Origin: Singulisphaera sp. GP187
GTDB lineage: Bacteria; Planctomycetota; GCA-002687715
NCBI GenBank assembly: GCA_945907755.1
Contig: CAMDTN010000001.1
Location: 1-64,000 of the forward strand
Length of the DNA stretch: 64,000 nucleotides
Direction: 5' to 3'
The number at the start of each line of letters is the position of its first letter. Position 1 is the stretch's first letter. The position numbers were made by a program, and so were the translations under genes. This document shows, in pieces, positions 19,070-28,705 of the stretch. The notes beneath the pieces are model-generated. The model saw only the letters and a list, made by a program, of their open reading frames with translations, was not told the origin of the DNA and did not search any database.

Positions 19070-20480
19070 TTTTTGTAGTCCGGTTCTTTGGAGATGTTGT
19101 CCATAGCGTCCAGCGTCAGCATGTTGATCAGCCGGCTCTCGTCGAAGAACGGCACGAACACGCTGCCACGCGGCGGGCGGCCGCGCTGGTCGATTTGCAC
19201 GGCGCACTCCAACGCGCCGCGCCGCGTCACCAAGCGCACTTTGTCGCCGCCTTGCACACCCAGTTCTTGCGCATCGGCGCGATTCAGTTCCACATAAGTC
19301 TGCGGTGCAGCCTGATGCAGTTGTTTGACGCGCCGCGTCATAGAGCCAGAGTGCCAGTGCTCGAGAATGCGCCCTGTGCACAACCAGAATGGGTATTCCT
19401 TGTCGGGCACTTCCGCCGGCGGGTGATAAGGCCGGAAAAACACCGCAGCCTTCTCGCCATAGCCCTTCGCTTTGTAGAAGTGCACGCCCTTAGCTTTTTT
19501 CACAGCGGCGTCGTGGCCTGCTGCGTAGCGGTAGCGCGTCTCTTTGCCGTCGATCACGGGCCAGATCATGCCGCGCGTGTCGCGTAGTTGCTGATAGCTG
19601 GCCAGATCTTTCGCCGTGCCCAATGTGAAGGTGCGGTACTCCTCGAACATGGGCTCGTGCCAGTTGTTCGCGTCCCACGGGAACAGCGCGCCCATTCCCA
19701 TGCGCTTGGCGACTTCAATGATTTGCCACGCATCTTCGCGGGCTTCACCGGGCGGATCGACCAGCTTGTTCCACTGTTGCGTGCGGCGTTCGGAATTGCC
19801 GAACACGCCTTCGCGCTCCACCCACGCGGCGCTGGGCAGGATGAGGTCCGCCACGTCCGTAGTTGGGGTGGGGTAGATGTCGCTGACGATCAAGAAGCGC
19901 CCGTCATTCGGCTTGCGCTGCATGCGTGCCAAGTTGGGCATGGTCTGCCAAGGGTTGGTGACTTGCACCCACATCACGCCGATTTCGCCGCGCGCGAAGG
20001 AGCGGAACATGTCCACAGCGTGCAAGCCCGGCTTCGCCGGAATGGTGCCCGCGGGCAAGTTCCAGATCTTCTCGGTCTTGGCGCGGTGCTCGGGGTTCAT
20101 CACCACCATGTCTGCGGGCAGGCGGTTTTGCAGCGTGCCCACTTCGCGCACGGTGCCGCAAGCCGAAGGCTGGCCTGTCAGGCTGAACGGGTTGGCACCA
20201 GGCCGCGAGATCTTGCCGGTGACCAAGTGGATGTCGTTGATGAGGTTGTTCATCCATGTGCCGCGCACATGTTGATTCACACCCATGCACCACATGGACA
20301 CCGTGCCGCGGTTGCGTTCGCCGTAGAGCGTGGCGAGGGCGCGGATCTGTTCCGCTGGCACACCCGTGGTTTTCGACACAGCGTCCGGTGTGTACTCCGC
20401 CAGCAATTTCACGAACTCTGCTTGAGTCGAATCGCTCACCTTGTCGGCGAATTCGTACTTCTCTGCTTCGGTGCCACTGC
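19036..20480 (-). pseudogene. napA: Periplasmic nitrate reductase NapA, C-terminal part only (5'-truncated)
   Basis: MGVNQHVRGTWMNNLINDIHLVTGKISRPGANPFSLTGQPSACGTVREVGTLQNRLPADMVV; homology begins near KYEFADKVSD; N-terminal 4Fe-4S/Mo-ligand region absent. Confidence 0.85.
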
Positions 20481-22009
20481 CGCTGGGCGCCACCGGCATC
20501 ATTCCTCTCAACCCGCCGTTTCTATTCTCTGAATACGGGCAGGCGCTTCCATCATTATTCACTGGGTTTATTGGCACTCTCGATGCTGCGGGCCAAGCGA
20601 CGGCGGCATTGAACACGCCGAACTACGCACCGCTGATCGGCCTCACGCTTTACGCGGCCGCGGTCACCAACGACCCTGCGGGGCCGTTTGGCATTGGGCG
20701 CGTGAGCAACGCTGTCAGCACAATATTCACCACGCCCACGCCGGTGATTGCGAGTGTCGCGCCGGCCATCGGCGGCACCAACGGCGGCAACGTCGTCACC
20801 ATTAATGGCTCATCGTTTGTGGCAGGCGCGGCGGTGAGTTTCGGTGGTGCAGCAGCCACGAATGTCGCGGTGCTGAGTGCGACGCAGATCTCTTGCATTG
20901 TGCCCGCGCGGCCCACAGGTCCCGTCGGGTCTGTCAGCGTGACTGTGACGAACAACGGCGGCGTGGTAGGAACTCTCGCCAATGCCTACACCTATCAGTG
21001 GTCTTATGCGGCGCCCACACTGACCGCAGTGTTGCCCGGCAGCGGCGATGTTGCTGGTGGCATGCCTGTGATTATTAGTGGCAGTGGTTTTGTGCTGGGC
21101 GCAACTGTCAGTTTCGCTGGCGCTGCGGCCACGCAGGTGTTTGTCATTAGCCCTACAGCGCTCGTCTGCCTCACACCCACGGGCCTTGTGGGCCCAGCGA
21201 ATGTGCTGGTCACGAATGTGGATTCACAATCTGTGACGCTCACAGCGGGATTCATCTATATCTATCCAAACCCAGCTCCTACGGTTGGCGCGGCGCTGCC
21301 CAATGACGGGCCTATTGCTGGCGGCGCACCGCTGAGCATTAGCGGCACCGGCTTTCTTGCGGGGGCAACTGTCAGCATTGGTGGTGTTGTTGCGACTCAA
21401 GTAGCGGTGGTGAGCGCCACCTCGATCACTTGCCTCACGCCTGCTAGGCCGCTTGGCAGCGCAAGCATCGTGGTCACGAATTTTGACACGCAATTCGGCA
21501 CCCTTGCGAATGGCTTCAGCTACATCGCGAATTTATCGCTCGCGTCGGTGAGCCCGCTCAGCGCTATTCCGGGCACACCCATCACCCTCACGGGTGCGGG
21601 TTTCCAAGCGGGTGTCGCGCTGCTGGTGGGCGGCGTGTCTGTCACGCCCACTTCCGTCAGTCTGACGCAGATCGTGTTTCCTATGCCGCTGGGCACGTCT
21701 TGCGCAACCGTGCTCAACGTGACGAACTCCAGCACGCAGTCCGCGAACATTGCGTTCAATCCGGCGCCCACCATCACATCTGTGGCCTACGGCACCGGTC
21801 CCGTCACCGGCGGCAACCTATTCTTCATTCTCGGCACCAACTTCCACCCCGGCACCACAGTCACTGTCGGTGGCGCCACCGCCACCATTCAGTCGCTGTC
21901 CATCACATCCATTTTCGCCACCGCGCCTCCCGGCACCCTCGGCCCCGCCGCCCTCGTGGTCACTTCACCCTCCGCCTGCTCCGCCTCCGCCATCTACACC
22001 TATCAGTGA
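20470..22009 (+). CDS. Secreted IPT/TIG-repeat protein (5 tandem repeats), apparently 5'-truncated
   Basis: Repeats of the type P.I..V.P..G...GG..V.I.G..F..GA.VSFGG.AAT; begins in the middle of a PLGATGIIPLNPPFLFSEYGQALPSL module with no signal peptide. Confidence 0.8.
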
Positions 22010-22240
22010 GAGCTTGGTGGGTTCGGCTTGCGCGGCGCTCGACGTCCGCACTATGCTTGCGGCACAGCGGGTCGCGCCGCATCGGCAATGAGCGATGCCC
22101 GCTTTGTTTTGGTGAGCGGTCGTGACGTGCATGGCCCAGATCCGTTTCATGAGCCTCCGAGAGTAAGCCTCTGGGGGACAGAGTCTGCGTTTTCCTGAAG
22201 CGGCTTAGAACCCCATGGGGGCTTGCAGTTTCAATCCGCC

Positions 22241-22420
22241 TCAACCTCTTTCATCCACACGAAAGGGTGAAGTTTCGTTCTTCAACGGGCTGGTCGGGGT
22301 AATGCTGTGGTACAAAGGCGGGCCAGCCAGCACTTGCAAGAATCGTCGCGGCTCGCGCAGCCGCTTGGTTAGTGGCGCGGCGTATTCGCGCTGAAAAGTT
22401 GGGCTTTGTGATTTACTCAT
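22241..22420 (-). pseudogene. Remnant of AAA_14/DUF4143-type ATPase, truncated at the P-loop
   Basis: MSKSQSPTFQREYAAPLTKRLREPRRFLQVLAGP, then unrelated PLYHSITPTSPLKNETSPFRVDERG-stop (59 aa, below track cutoff). Confidence 0.55.
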
Positions 22421-22455
22421 TGCGTTGAGTAAAATTACTCAATGTACTGAGTAAA
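22412..22455. promoter_or_regulatory. Tandem operator-like palindromes
   Basis: TTTACTCA-ttgcgt-TGAGTAAA and ATTACTCA-atgtac-TGAGTAAA, period 22 bp. Confidence 0.6.
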
Positions 22456-22544
22456 GGCACGTGGAGTGGGGATGGGCAGATGGCGTCGCGGCGGAGCCCA
22501 AAGTGTCAACGCTTGGTCGATAGTGCCGCTGGCGGTGCGGTGGG

Positions 22545-22901
22545 TTAGAGGCGTTCGATGATGCGGTTGCGGTCGTCGAAGACGAGGACGCGTGGTTTGT
22601 GCGCGGCGATTTCGTCGGGAGCAAATTGGCCGAAGGCGCACACGATGACGCGATCGCCGGGCAGCGCGTGGCGGGCGGCGGCACCGTTCACAACGAGTTG
22701 GCCTTTGCCGCGTTCACCCACGATGGCGTAGGTTTCGAGGCGGTAGCCGTTGTTGCAGTTCAACACCTGAATCTTCTCGTAGGGCAGGATGCCTACGGCT
22801 TCCAACCAATCGGGGTCCACCGAGAGGCTGCCTGGGTATTCAGGCTCGACCCCCGTGACCACCACCCGATGCAGCTTGCCGATCAGAAGTTCTCGATTCA
22901 T
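22545..22901 (-). CDS. panD: Aspartate 1-decarboxylase
   Basis: MNRELLIGKLHRVVVTGVEPEYPGSLSVDP...YEKIQVLNCNNGYRLETYAI; Gly-Ser processing site. Confidence 0.95.
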   Translation of the reverse strand: MNRELLIGKLHRVVVTGVEPEYPGSLSVDPDWLEAVGILPYEKIQVLNCNNGYRLETYAIVGERGKGQLVVNGAAARHALPGDRVIVCAFGQFAPDEIAAHKPRVLVFDDRNRIIERL

Positions 22902-22978
22902 CGGGCTCCGTTGTATCCCGAAGGCCATTAGTGCCCAACCGCCCGCGCCGCTGGGGCCGCTCTCGAACCGCCGCCCGG

Positions 22979-23163
22979 AGGTGTCGTGAAAAACGACACT
23001 CGACGCGCATCTTATTTTTCAGTGTGCCCCGTGCGTGGCCGAAAAGGAGCGCACAGGGGACGCATCAAGCCGGCGGCCGCAAGGCCGGTGAGACCCGGTG
23101 AGGTGTGTCCGAGAGGAAGTTCCGACGCTTCGCTTCATGACTCCTTGACAGTCCCGTTTCCGA
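22979..23163 (+). ncRNA. Probable structured small RNA, family not identified
   Basis: GTGTCGT-GAAAA-ACGACAC hairpin, CGGCC-GCAA-GGCCG GNRA hairpin and long-range pairing, ending at an intrinsic terminator; no convincing CDS. Confidence 0.4.
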
Positions 23164-23202
23164 GAGGGGTGCACCAGGCCGGTGTGCCCCTCTTCTTTTT
23201 AG
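23164..23202 (+). terminator. Intrinsic terminator
   Basis: GAGGGGTGCACC-AGGCC-GGTGTGCCCCTC then TTCTTTTTA. Confidence 0.88.
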
Positions 23203-23289
23203 GCGCACAGAACGCGATGTTTGAATGCTGGCACTAATGGAGGAGGCGGGGACGCGCGGGAAGGAAGTCCGCTGCGTACACTCGCGCCC

Positions 23290-24954
23290 ATGACGCGAGC
23301 GAAACTTGTTGGCCTGTTGCTGCTGCTGGCAGCGTGTGCGCATCAGGGGGCCACGGCGCCCAGCGTCGTTGGCCACAACGGCATGGTGGTGTGCACTGAA
23401 CCTCTGGCCGCAGAGGCGGGCTTGGAGATGTTGCGCGCCGGTGGCAATTGCGTGGATGCGGCGGTGGCCACGGCGTTTGCTCTTGCGGTGACATGGCCTT
23501 CAGCCGGCAACCTTGGCGGCGGTGGTTTCATGATCGTGCGCATGGCTGACGGCCGCGAAATCGCGCTGGACTTTCGCGAGACTGCGCCGGCTGCTGCAAC
23601 GCGCGACATGTACTTGGGGCCCGATGGCAAACCCGTGCCTGGTCGCAGCACCATCGGCCATTTGGGTGTGGCCACGCCCGGCAGCGTGCCCGGCTTGTGC
23701 ACCGCACTGGCGCGCTATGGCACCTTGCCGCTGGAGCGCGTGTTAGCCCCAGCCATCGCACTGGCGGAAAGCGGATTCCCGCTGACGCGCCAGCATGTGG
23801 CCGCGCTGAACTACTCGCGCAAATTGCTGGGCACCAACGAGGAAACCAAGCGGGTGTTCCTGCAAGGTGAGCAGCGCAGCGTGCAGCCAGATTTGGCGCG
23901 CACTCTGAAGCGCTTGGCGGCGAACGGCGAACGCGAATTCCGCGATGGCGAAACCGCCAAGCAAATCGTCGCCGAAATGCAGCGCGGCGGTGGGTTGGTG
24001 AGCGCGGCGGACTTGCGCGATTACACCGTTATTGAACGGGCACCTGTGCGCGGGAGCTATCGCGGCTTTGAAGTGCGTTCGATGCCGCCACCATCCAGCG
24101 GCGGCGTCGCACTGCTGCAAATGCTGCACATGCTGGAGGGCTTCGAATTGCGCTCGATGGGTTGGCAATCGGCTCAAGCCCGCCACTGGATTGTCGAAGC
24201 GATGAAACGCGCCTTTGCTGACCGCGCGCGGTGGATGGGCGACCCCGATCAAAGCCCCATTCCTGTCGATGCCATGTTGAGCCCCGCGCATTTGGCCGCG
24301 CAACGTGCATCGCTTGGCGATCGCGCCAGCACGCCGGACGCAGCAGCGCTGCCATTGCAGCGCGAGCAGCCGCAGACCACACACCTTTCGGTTGTCGACG
24401 CCCACGGTGGCGCCGTGGCCATGACCACGACACTGAATGGATCGTTCGGATGCGGCGTCACGGTGCGCGGCGCGGGCTTCTTGCTGAATAACGAAATGGA
24501 CGACTTCGCCGCAGCCCCCGGAGTGCCCAACATGTATGGGCTGGTGCAAGGCGAGGCCAACGCGGTGGCGCCGCTGCGCAGGCCGCTGTCGTCGATGACG
24601 CCGACGATTCTGCTACGCGATGGCGAAGTGGTGTTTGTCACGGGCAGCCCGGGCGGGCCGACGATTATCAACACGGTGCTGTTGTCCATCCTTGCGCATG
24701 TGGATGGTGCACTGGATGCCGCTGCAGTGGTGGCGGCAGCGCGCTTCCACCACCAGTGGAACCCAGACCGCATCGCGCATGAGGCCGGCACTTTCGCGCC
24801 CGCGCAACGCGCGGCACTGGAAGACCGCGGCCACATTTTCGCAACCATTTTTGACAGTCAAGGCGATTGCCATGTCATCCAACGCGACCCGCGCACGGGA
24901 CGGTTGCATGGTGCAGCAGACCCCCGTGGCGGTGGCCGCGCCGCAGGTTGGTGA
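23290..24954 (+). CDS. ggt: Gamma-glutamyltransferase
   Basis: EAGLEMLRAGGNCVDAAVATAFALAVTWPSAGNLGGGGFMIV; TTHLSVVDAHGGAVAMTTTLNGSFG; lipobox. Confidence 0.94.
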   Translation: MTRAKLVGLLLLLAACAHQGATAPSVVGHNGMVVCTEPLAAEAGLEMLRAGGNCVDAAVATAFALAVTWPSAGNLGGGGFMIVRMADGREIALDFRETAPAAATRDMYLGPDGKPVPGRSTIGHLGVATPGSVPGLCTALARYGTLPLERVLAPAIALAESGFPLTRQHVAALNYSRKLLGTNEETKRVFLQGEQRSVQPDLARTLKRLAANGEREFRDGETAKQIVAEMQRGGGLVSAADLRDYTVIERAPVRGSYRGFEVRSMPPPSSGGVALLQMLHMLEGFELRSMGWQSAQARHWIVEAMKRAFADRARWMGDPDQSPIPVDAMLSPAHLAAQRASLGDRASTPDAAALPLQREQPQTTHLSVVDAHGGAVAMTTTLNGSFGCGVTVRGAGFLLNNEMDDFAAAPGVPNMYGLVQGEANAVAPLRRPLSSMTPTILLRDGEVVFVTGSPGGPTIINTVLLSILAHVDGALDAAAVVAAARFHHQWNPDRIAHEAGTFAPAQRAALEDRGHIFATIFDSQGDCHVIQRDPRTGRLHGAADPRGGGRAAGW

Positions 24955-26242
24955 AATGCTGCGCTTTCAAATCGACTCGCGCTGCGGATCGGAGGAATGC
25001 GTCATCGACGCGCTCGTGTGCACGGTTGGCCGCGCAGACGATTGCGTTGTGGCCTTGCCGCAACTCACCGATCTCTCGCGGCACCATTTCCGATTAGTGT
25101 TGGAGGGCGCAACGCTGCGTGTGGAAGATGTTGGCTCGCGCCACGGCACTTTTGTGCGCGGGCAGCGCGTGGGCTCGGCGCCGTTGCAAGTGGGAGATGT
25201 CGTGCAAGCTGGTGGTTTGAAGCTGACGGTGCTGGAGTTTTGCGCCGCGCAGGACAACAGTGCAGAGGGCACCGCGGTGATGCCGGGCGCATTGGTGCGG
25301 CGTCATGGGGGTGTCGATGCGGTGGAGGCGTTGGCAACGGACACATTTCCGGGGTTGCGATTGTTGCGCCGCATAGGGGCTGGTGGCATGGGCGTGGTGT
25401 ATGCCGCGGAAGCACTTGGGCCGATCGCGCGCATGGGGTCCGCGCCCAGTGCATCCTCGTCTGCGCACGCGGCGACGCAACAGAGCGCAGGCGCACAGCA
25501 ACCGCAACGGCAGGTGGCTTTGAAAGTGCTGCGGCCGCAGCTCGCGGCATCGGACATCGCATTGCAGGAGTTCTTCGAAGAGATGCGCATTCTCGCGGGG
25601 CTGGACCACCCCGGCATCGTGCGCTTTTTGGGCCACGGCCAAGCGAACGGCCTGCATTACCTGATCATGGAATTGGTGGAGGGCGAAACGGCGCGCGAGA
25701 AATTGCGGCGCGGTGGTCCGCTCCCGTGGCGTGAAGCGATGCAGATTGCCTATGAAGTGACGCGCTCGCTGCTCGCTGCGTGGCGACATCATCGTGTTGT
25801 GCACGGCGACATCAAGCCCGCCAACATGCTGCTGACCTTGCAAGGTGCCACGAAGCTCTGCGATTTCGGCCTCTCGCAGGTGAGCACGGCGCAGGCGCGC
25901 ACTTTCGATGTTGTCTCCCGCAACGCCGACCGGCGCGGCACTGCGGCTTACAGCGCGCCCGAATTGTTCACAGGGACGCAACCGCGCAGCGTGGCCGCAG
26001 ATATTTACGCACTCGGTATTTCCCTGTTCCAATTGATCAGCGGACGCTTGCCGTTTGAACAACTGGAAGTCGCGGCGTTGCGCGCGGCGCACGCGAGCCA
26101 GCCGCTGCCAAGCCTTGCGGCGTTGCGTCCCGATCTGCCCGCCGCAGTGCCTGCTTTGATCGAGCACATGTGCGCGAAAGACCCTGCGCGTCGCCATCGC
26201 GATCACGACGAACTGCTCTCTGACCTCGACCTGCTGCGTTGA
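24908..26242 (+). CDS. FHA domain - Ser/Thr protein kinase
   Basis: FHA-like VGRADDCVVALPQLTDLSRHHFRLVL...VEDVGSRHGTFVRGQRV; kinase IGAGGMGVVY, HGDIKPANMLL, DFG, APE. Start could be 24872. Confidence 0.88.
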   Translation: MVQQTPVAVAAPQVGEMLRFQIDSRCGSEECVIDALVCTVGRADDCVVALPQLTDLSRHHFRLVLEGATLRVEDVGSRHGTFVRGQRVGSAPLQVGDVVQAGGLKLTVLEFCAAQDNSAEGTAVMPGALVRRHGGVDAVEALATDTFPGLRLLRRIGAGGMGVVYAAEALGPIARMGSAPSASSSAHAATQQSAGAQQPQRQVALKVLRPQLAASDIALQEFFEEMRILAGLDHPGIVRFLGHGQANGLHYLIMELVEGETAREKLRRGGPLPWREAMQIAYEVTRSLLAAWRHHRVVHGDIKPANMLLTLQGATKLCDFGLSQVSTAQARTFDVVSRNADRRGTAAYSAPELFTGTQPRSVAADIYALGISLFQLISGRLPFEQLEVAALRAAHASQPLPSLAALRPDLPAAVPALIEHMCAKDPARRHRDHDELLSDLDLLR

Positions 26243-26352
26243 TCAGCAACTGCAGATCATGCGAGCGCACCCGCTCAAAAAAAGAGACAGCGCGGGGGTT
26301 TGAAGCCCCGCGCCATCTTGCGACTCATCGGCGGCAACAGGCCGCCGCAGTT

Positions 26353-27342
26353 TCAGTTCACCACAAGGGCGTAGTGCGCCGTAGTGACGGGATGGAAAGT
26401 GAGGGTCGAGCCCGCGAGGTCGAAGCCCAGCGGGAACACCTCATAGATCGCGCCGTGCAGCACGCGCCAGTCGTTGGTGCTCAGGTCCATCGGCGTTGCG
26501 GCGGATGCATTCAAGCCAGGGCTGATGCCGCTGATGCAGTCGCCCAGCGCCACAGTGCCGTAGTCCATGGTGATGTCACCGTTAGAGAACAGCGTGCAAG
26601 TGGCCGTGTTGCTGTCCGCTGTGCCGAATTGCGGGACGTTGGTCCAAGCGATGCGAGCCCATGCGCCAGCGGGATCTTCGCTGTAGTCGACGGTGCCGCC
26701 GCTCGACGGGTCGAGGTCGTCCCACAGCACAGCGATGCTGGGTTCATCAGCCAAGTGGTTTGCACTGGTCTCGATGGCGAGCGGCAAACCGCCCGTGAAA
26801 GTGATGCGGCCGTTGCTGCTGACATGCGCGCTGGTGTAGCTGCCGCCATAGAACGGGAAGCTCATGAACGAGAAGGCCGCTGGCATGACTTGGTCGTTGC
26901 CGAGAGCGAGGTTGGTCACTGGTTGTGCCGTCACCAGGGCCGGATGCACGCCAACAGTGACAAGGTTGCTGCTGCGAGCCGAGCCACTAGTTGGGTCCAA
27001 CGTCACTGCCTGCAGGTAGGCATGTTGCCCCACTTGCGCAGGATCGTTCGCCATCACCAGGGTGACAGCCACACCGCCGACAGCATCCAACTGCGTCTTC
27101 GGGAAGATGTACACCTTGGGCGACATAGCGAGGTCGATCATGCAACCCAGCGACGCCACATAGTAGGGGCGCACATCTTGATCAATCGCGAAGTAGACGG
27201 TGCCTCCGTTGGGCCCGCCTGCAAGCGTGATCGTGTACGGCTGCCCAAGGGACAGCGTGGTGGCCTGCAGCGACACCTGAGCCGTGAGGCTGGCAACGCA
27301 GCAAAGCAGAACAGCAACAACAGAGAAAATTGAAAACTTCAT
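26353..27342 (-). CDS. Secreted nidogen-like protein
   Basis: Signal peptide MKFSIFSVVAVLLCCVASLTAQ; FPFYGGSYTSAHVSSNGRITF...AVLWDDLDPSSGGTVDY...ARIAWTNVPQF. Confidence 0.75.
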   Translation of the reverse strand: MKFSIFSVVAVLLCCVASLTAQVSLQATTLSLGQPYTITLAGGPNGGTVYFAIDQDVRPYYVASLGCMIDLAMSPKVYIFPKTQLDAVGGVAVTLVMANDPAQVGQHAYLQAVTLDPTSGSARSSNLVTVGVHPALVTAQPVTNLALGNDQVMPAAFSFMSFPFYGGSYTSAHVSSNGRITFTGGLPLAIETSANHLADEPSIAVLWDDLDPSSGGTVDYSEDPAGAWARIAWTNVPQFGTADSNTATCTLFSNGDITMDYGTVALGDCISGISPGLNASAATPMDLSTNDWRVLHGAIYEVFPLGFDLAGSTLTFHPVTTAHYALVVN

Positions 27343-27576
27343 CGTGACTCCTTCGGAGAATTGGGGGAATGGCGCTCGGTGCCTCTTTGGCCGTTGCACC
27401 GGAGCTTTTGTCAGTCCTTCGAACCAGAACATGTATCGGCGGGGATGCTGCGTGCCTTTAGAGCACGATGGGCTGCAAGTTACGCCGCGGCGCAGATTTA
27501 GAGATGAGCAAAACTGGGGGATTGCGGGCGAGCAGCAGGCGGAATCGGATGCGCACTAATGGAACAAGGGCGGGGA

Positions 27577-28569
27577 TCAGCGGACCCAGCGATAACCCGC
27601 ACCTTGACGCACGATGGAGATGCGCTGGTTGTGCATGTCGAAGGGATTGCAGCAGGGCAGGAAGCTCTCGAAGAGCGGGCCTGCGCCGTTGCTTGTGCCA
27701 CAGCCTGCGGCACCGCTGAAATTCGCCACGCTCAGCGCGCCTTGCAGCGCACCGGGGGCGATGCCCACCAGTGAGTCGGAGAGTTCGATGCCAGGCCAAG
27801 TCATTGAAATGGCACCGCTGGGATACAGCGTCACCTGCGCGTTGTTGTTGTCTGGCAAATAAAACTGCGGCACGCCTGACCACGACACTTGGAACGCGCT
27901 GCTATTCGAACACGTACTGACCGAGCCTTGCACTTGCGGCGACAAGTCGTCCCACAGCGCGGCGATTTTGGGCAAGCCAGAAATGAGATCGCCAACTTGT
28001 TCTGTCGGGTCAATGCTTGTGCCGCCAAATGTGAGCAATCCATTGCTGCTGATGCCTACTTGCGTCCACACTTGCCCATAGAACGGGAACGAGAACGGCA
28101 GCGGCACTACGACAGCAGAGTCTTCACCCAGCGCGAGTGGGGTCAGAACACCCGCACCGCACGGCGCAGGATGGATGCCTTGCGACAGTGGGTTGCTGAG
28201 CAGCACGCCGCCAGGCGCAGTGGGCGAGAGGCAAGCTGCTTGCGCATACACCATGTTGCCGGCGTAGGCCGCATCGGCATGCACCGAGGACCCGAAGCCA
28301 AGCCCGCCGAGGTTGTTCAGCGACAGCCAAGTCACTGCATAAAGCGCGGGCGTGAACCCGAGGTACACCGTTCCGATATTGGCTATTTGCACTGGGCCGC
28401 GCGATTGGTCCAGCAACACATGCATGGGGGCATTTGGCGTGCCGCCAGAAAGCTGAATGCTGAAGGGCTGGCCAACCATGAGTGGCGTGGCGGTCATGGT
28501 GAACTGCTGCGCGGCAAGCGCGCCAGCGACGACGACCATTGCACAGAGGCTGAACAGAATGCGATGCAT
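27577..28569 (-). CDS. Secreted nidogen-like protein, paralog of the neighbour
   Basis: Signal peptide; FPFYGQVWTQVGISSNGLLTFGG...AALWDDLSPQVQGSV...FQVSWSGVPQF. Confidence 0.75.
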   Translation of the reverse strand: MHRILFSLCAMVVVAGALAAQQFTMTATPLMVGQPFSIQLSGGTPNAPMHVLLDQSRGPVQIANIGTVYLGFTPALYAVTWLSLNNLGGLGFGSSVHADAAYAGNMVYAQAACLSPTAPGGVLLSNPLSQGIHPAPCGAGVLTPLALGEDSAVVVPLPFSFPFYGQVWTQVGISSNGLLTFGGTSIDPTEQVGDLISGLPKIAALWDDLSPQVQGSVSTCSNSSAFQVSWSGVPQFYLPDNNNAQVTLYPSGAISMTWPGIELSDSLVGIAPGALQGALSVANFSGAAGCGTSNGAGPLFESFLPCCNPFDMHNQRISIVRQGAGYRWVR

Positions 28570-28705
28570 GTAGCGATTCCCTTCTCAATGCATAGACCGC
28601 CGCCAACGCGGCTGATCAGAAGCGTGCCGAGGTCACTTTCGGCCGGAAGGGCGCGGCGGTTGAATCGGCACCAAAGGTGCGCGACGGCGCATGTCTTGCA
28701 GCGAT

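Noticed and set aside
22010-22240. Possible mobile-element remnant: weak internal direct repeat around CCCCCA(T/G)(A/G)GG and small ORFs
   Set aside because: Repeat too imperfect and no transposase-like protein or terminal inverted repeats.
22224-22260. GTTTCAATCC-like string resembling the end of type I CRISPR repeats
   Set aside because: Only a single copy, no repeat-spacer periodicity and no cas genes nearby.
23231-23251. Sigma-54 -24/-12 promoter reading of TGGCACTAATGG
   Set aside because: The -24-like GGCAC is present but no TTGC-type -12 element at the required spacing.
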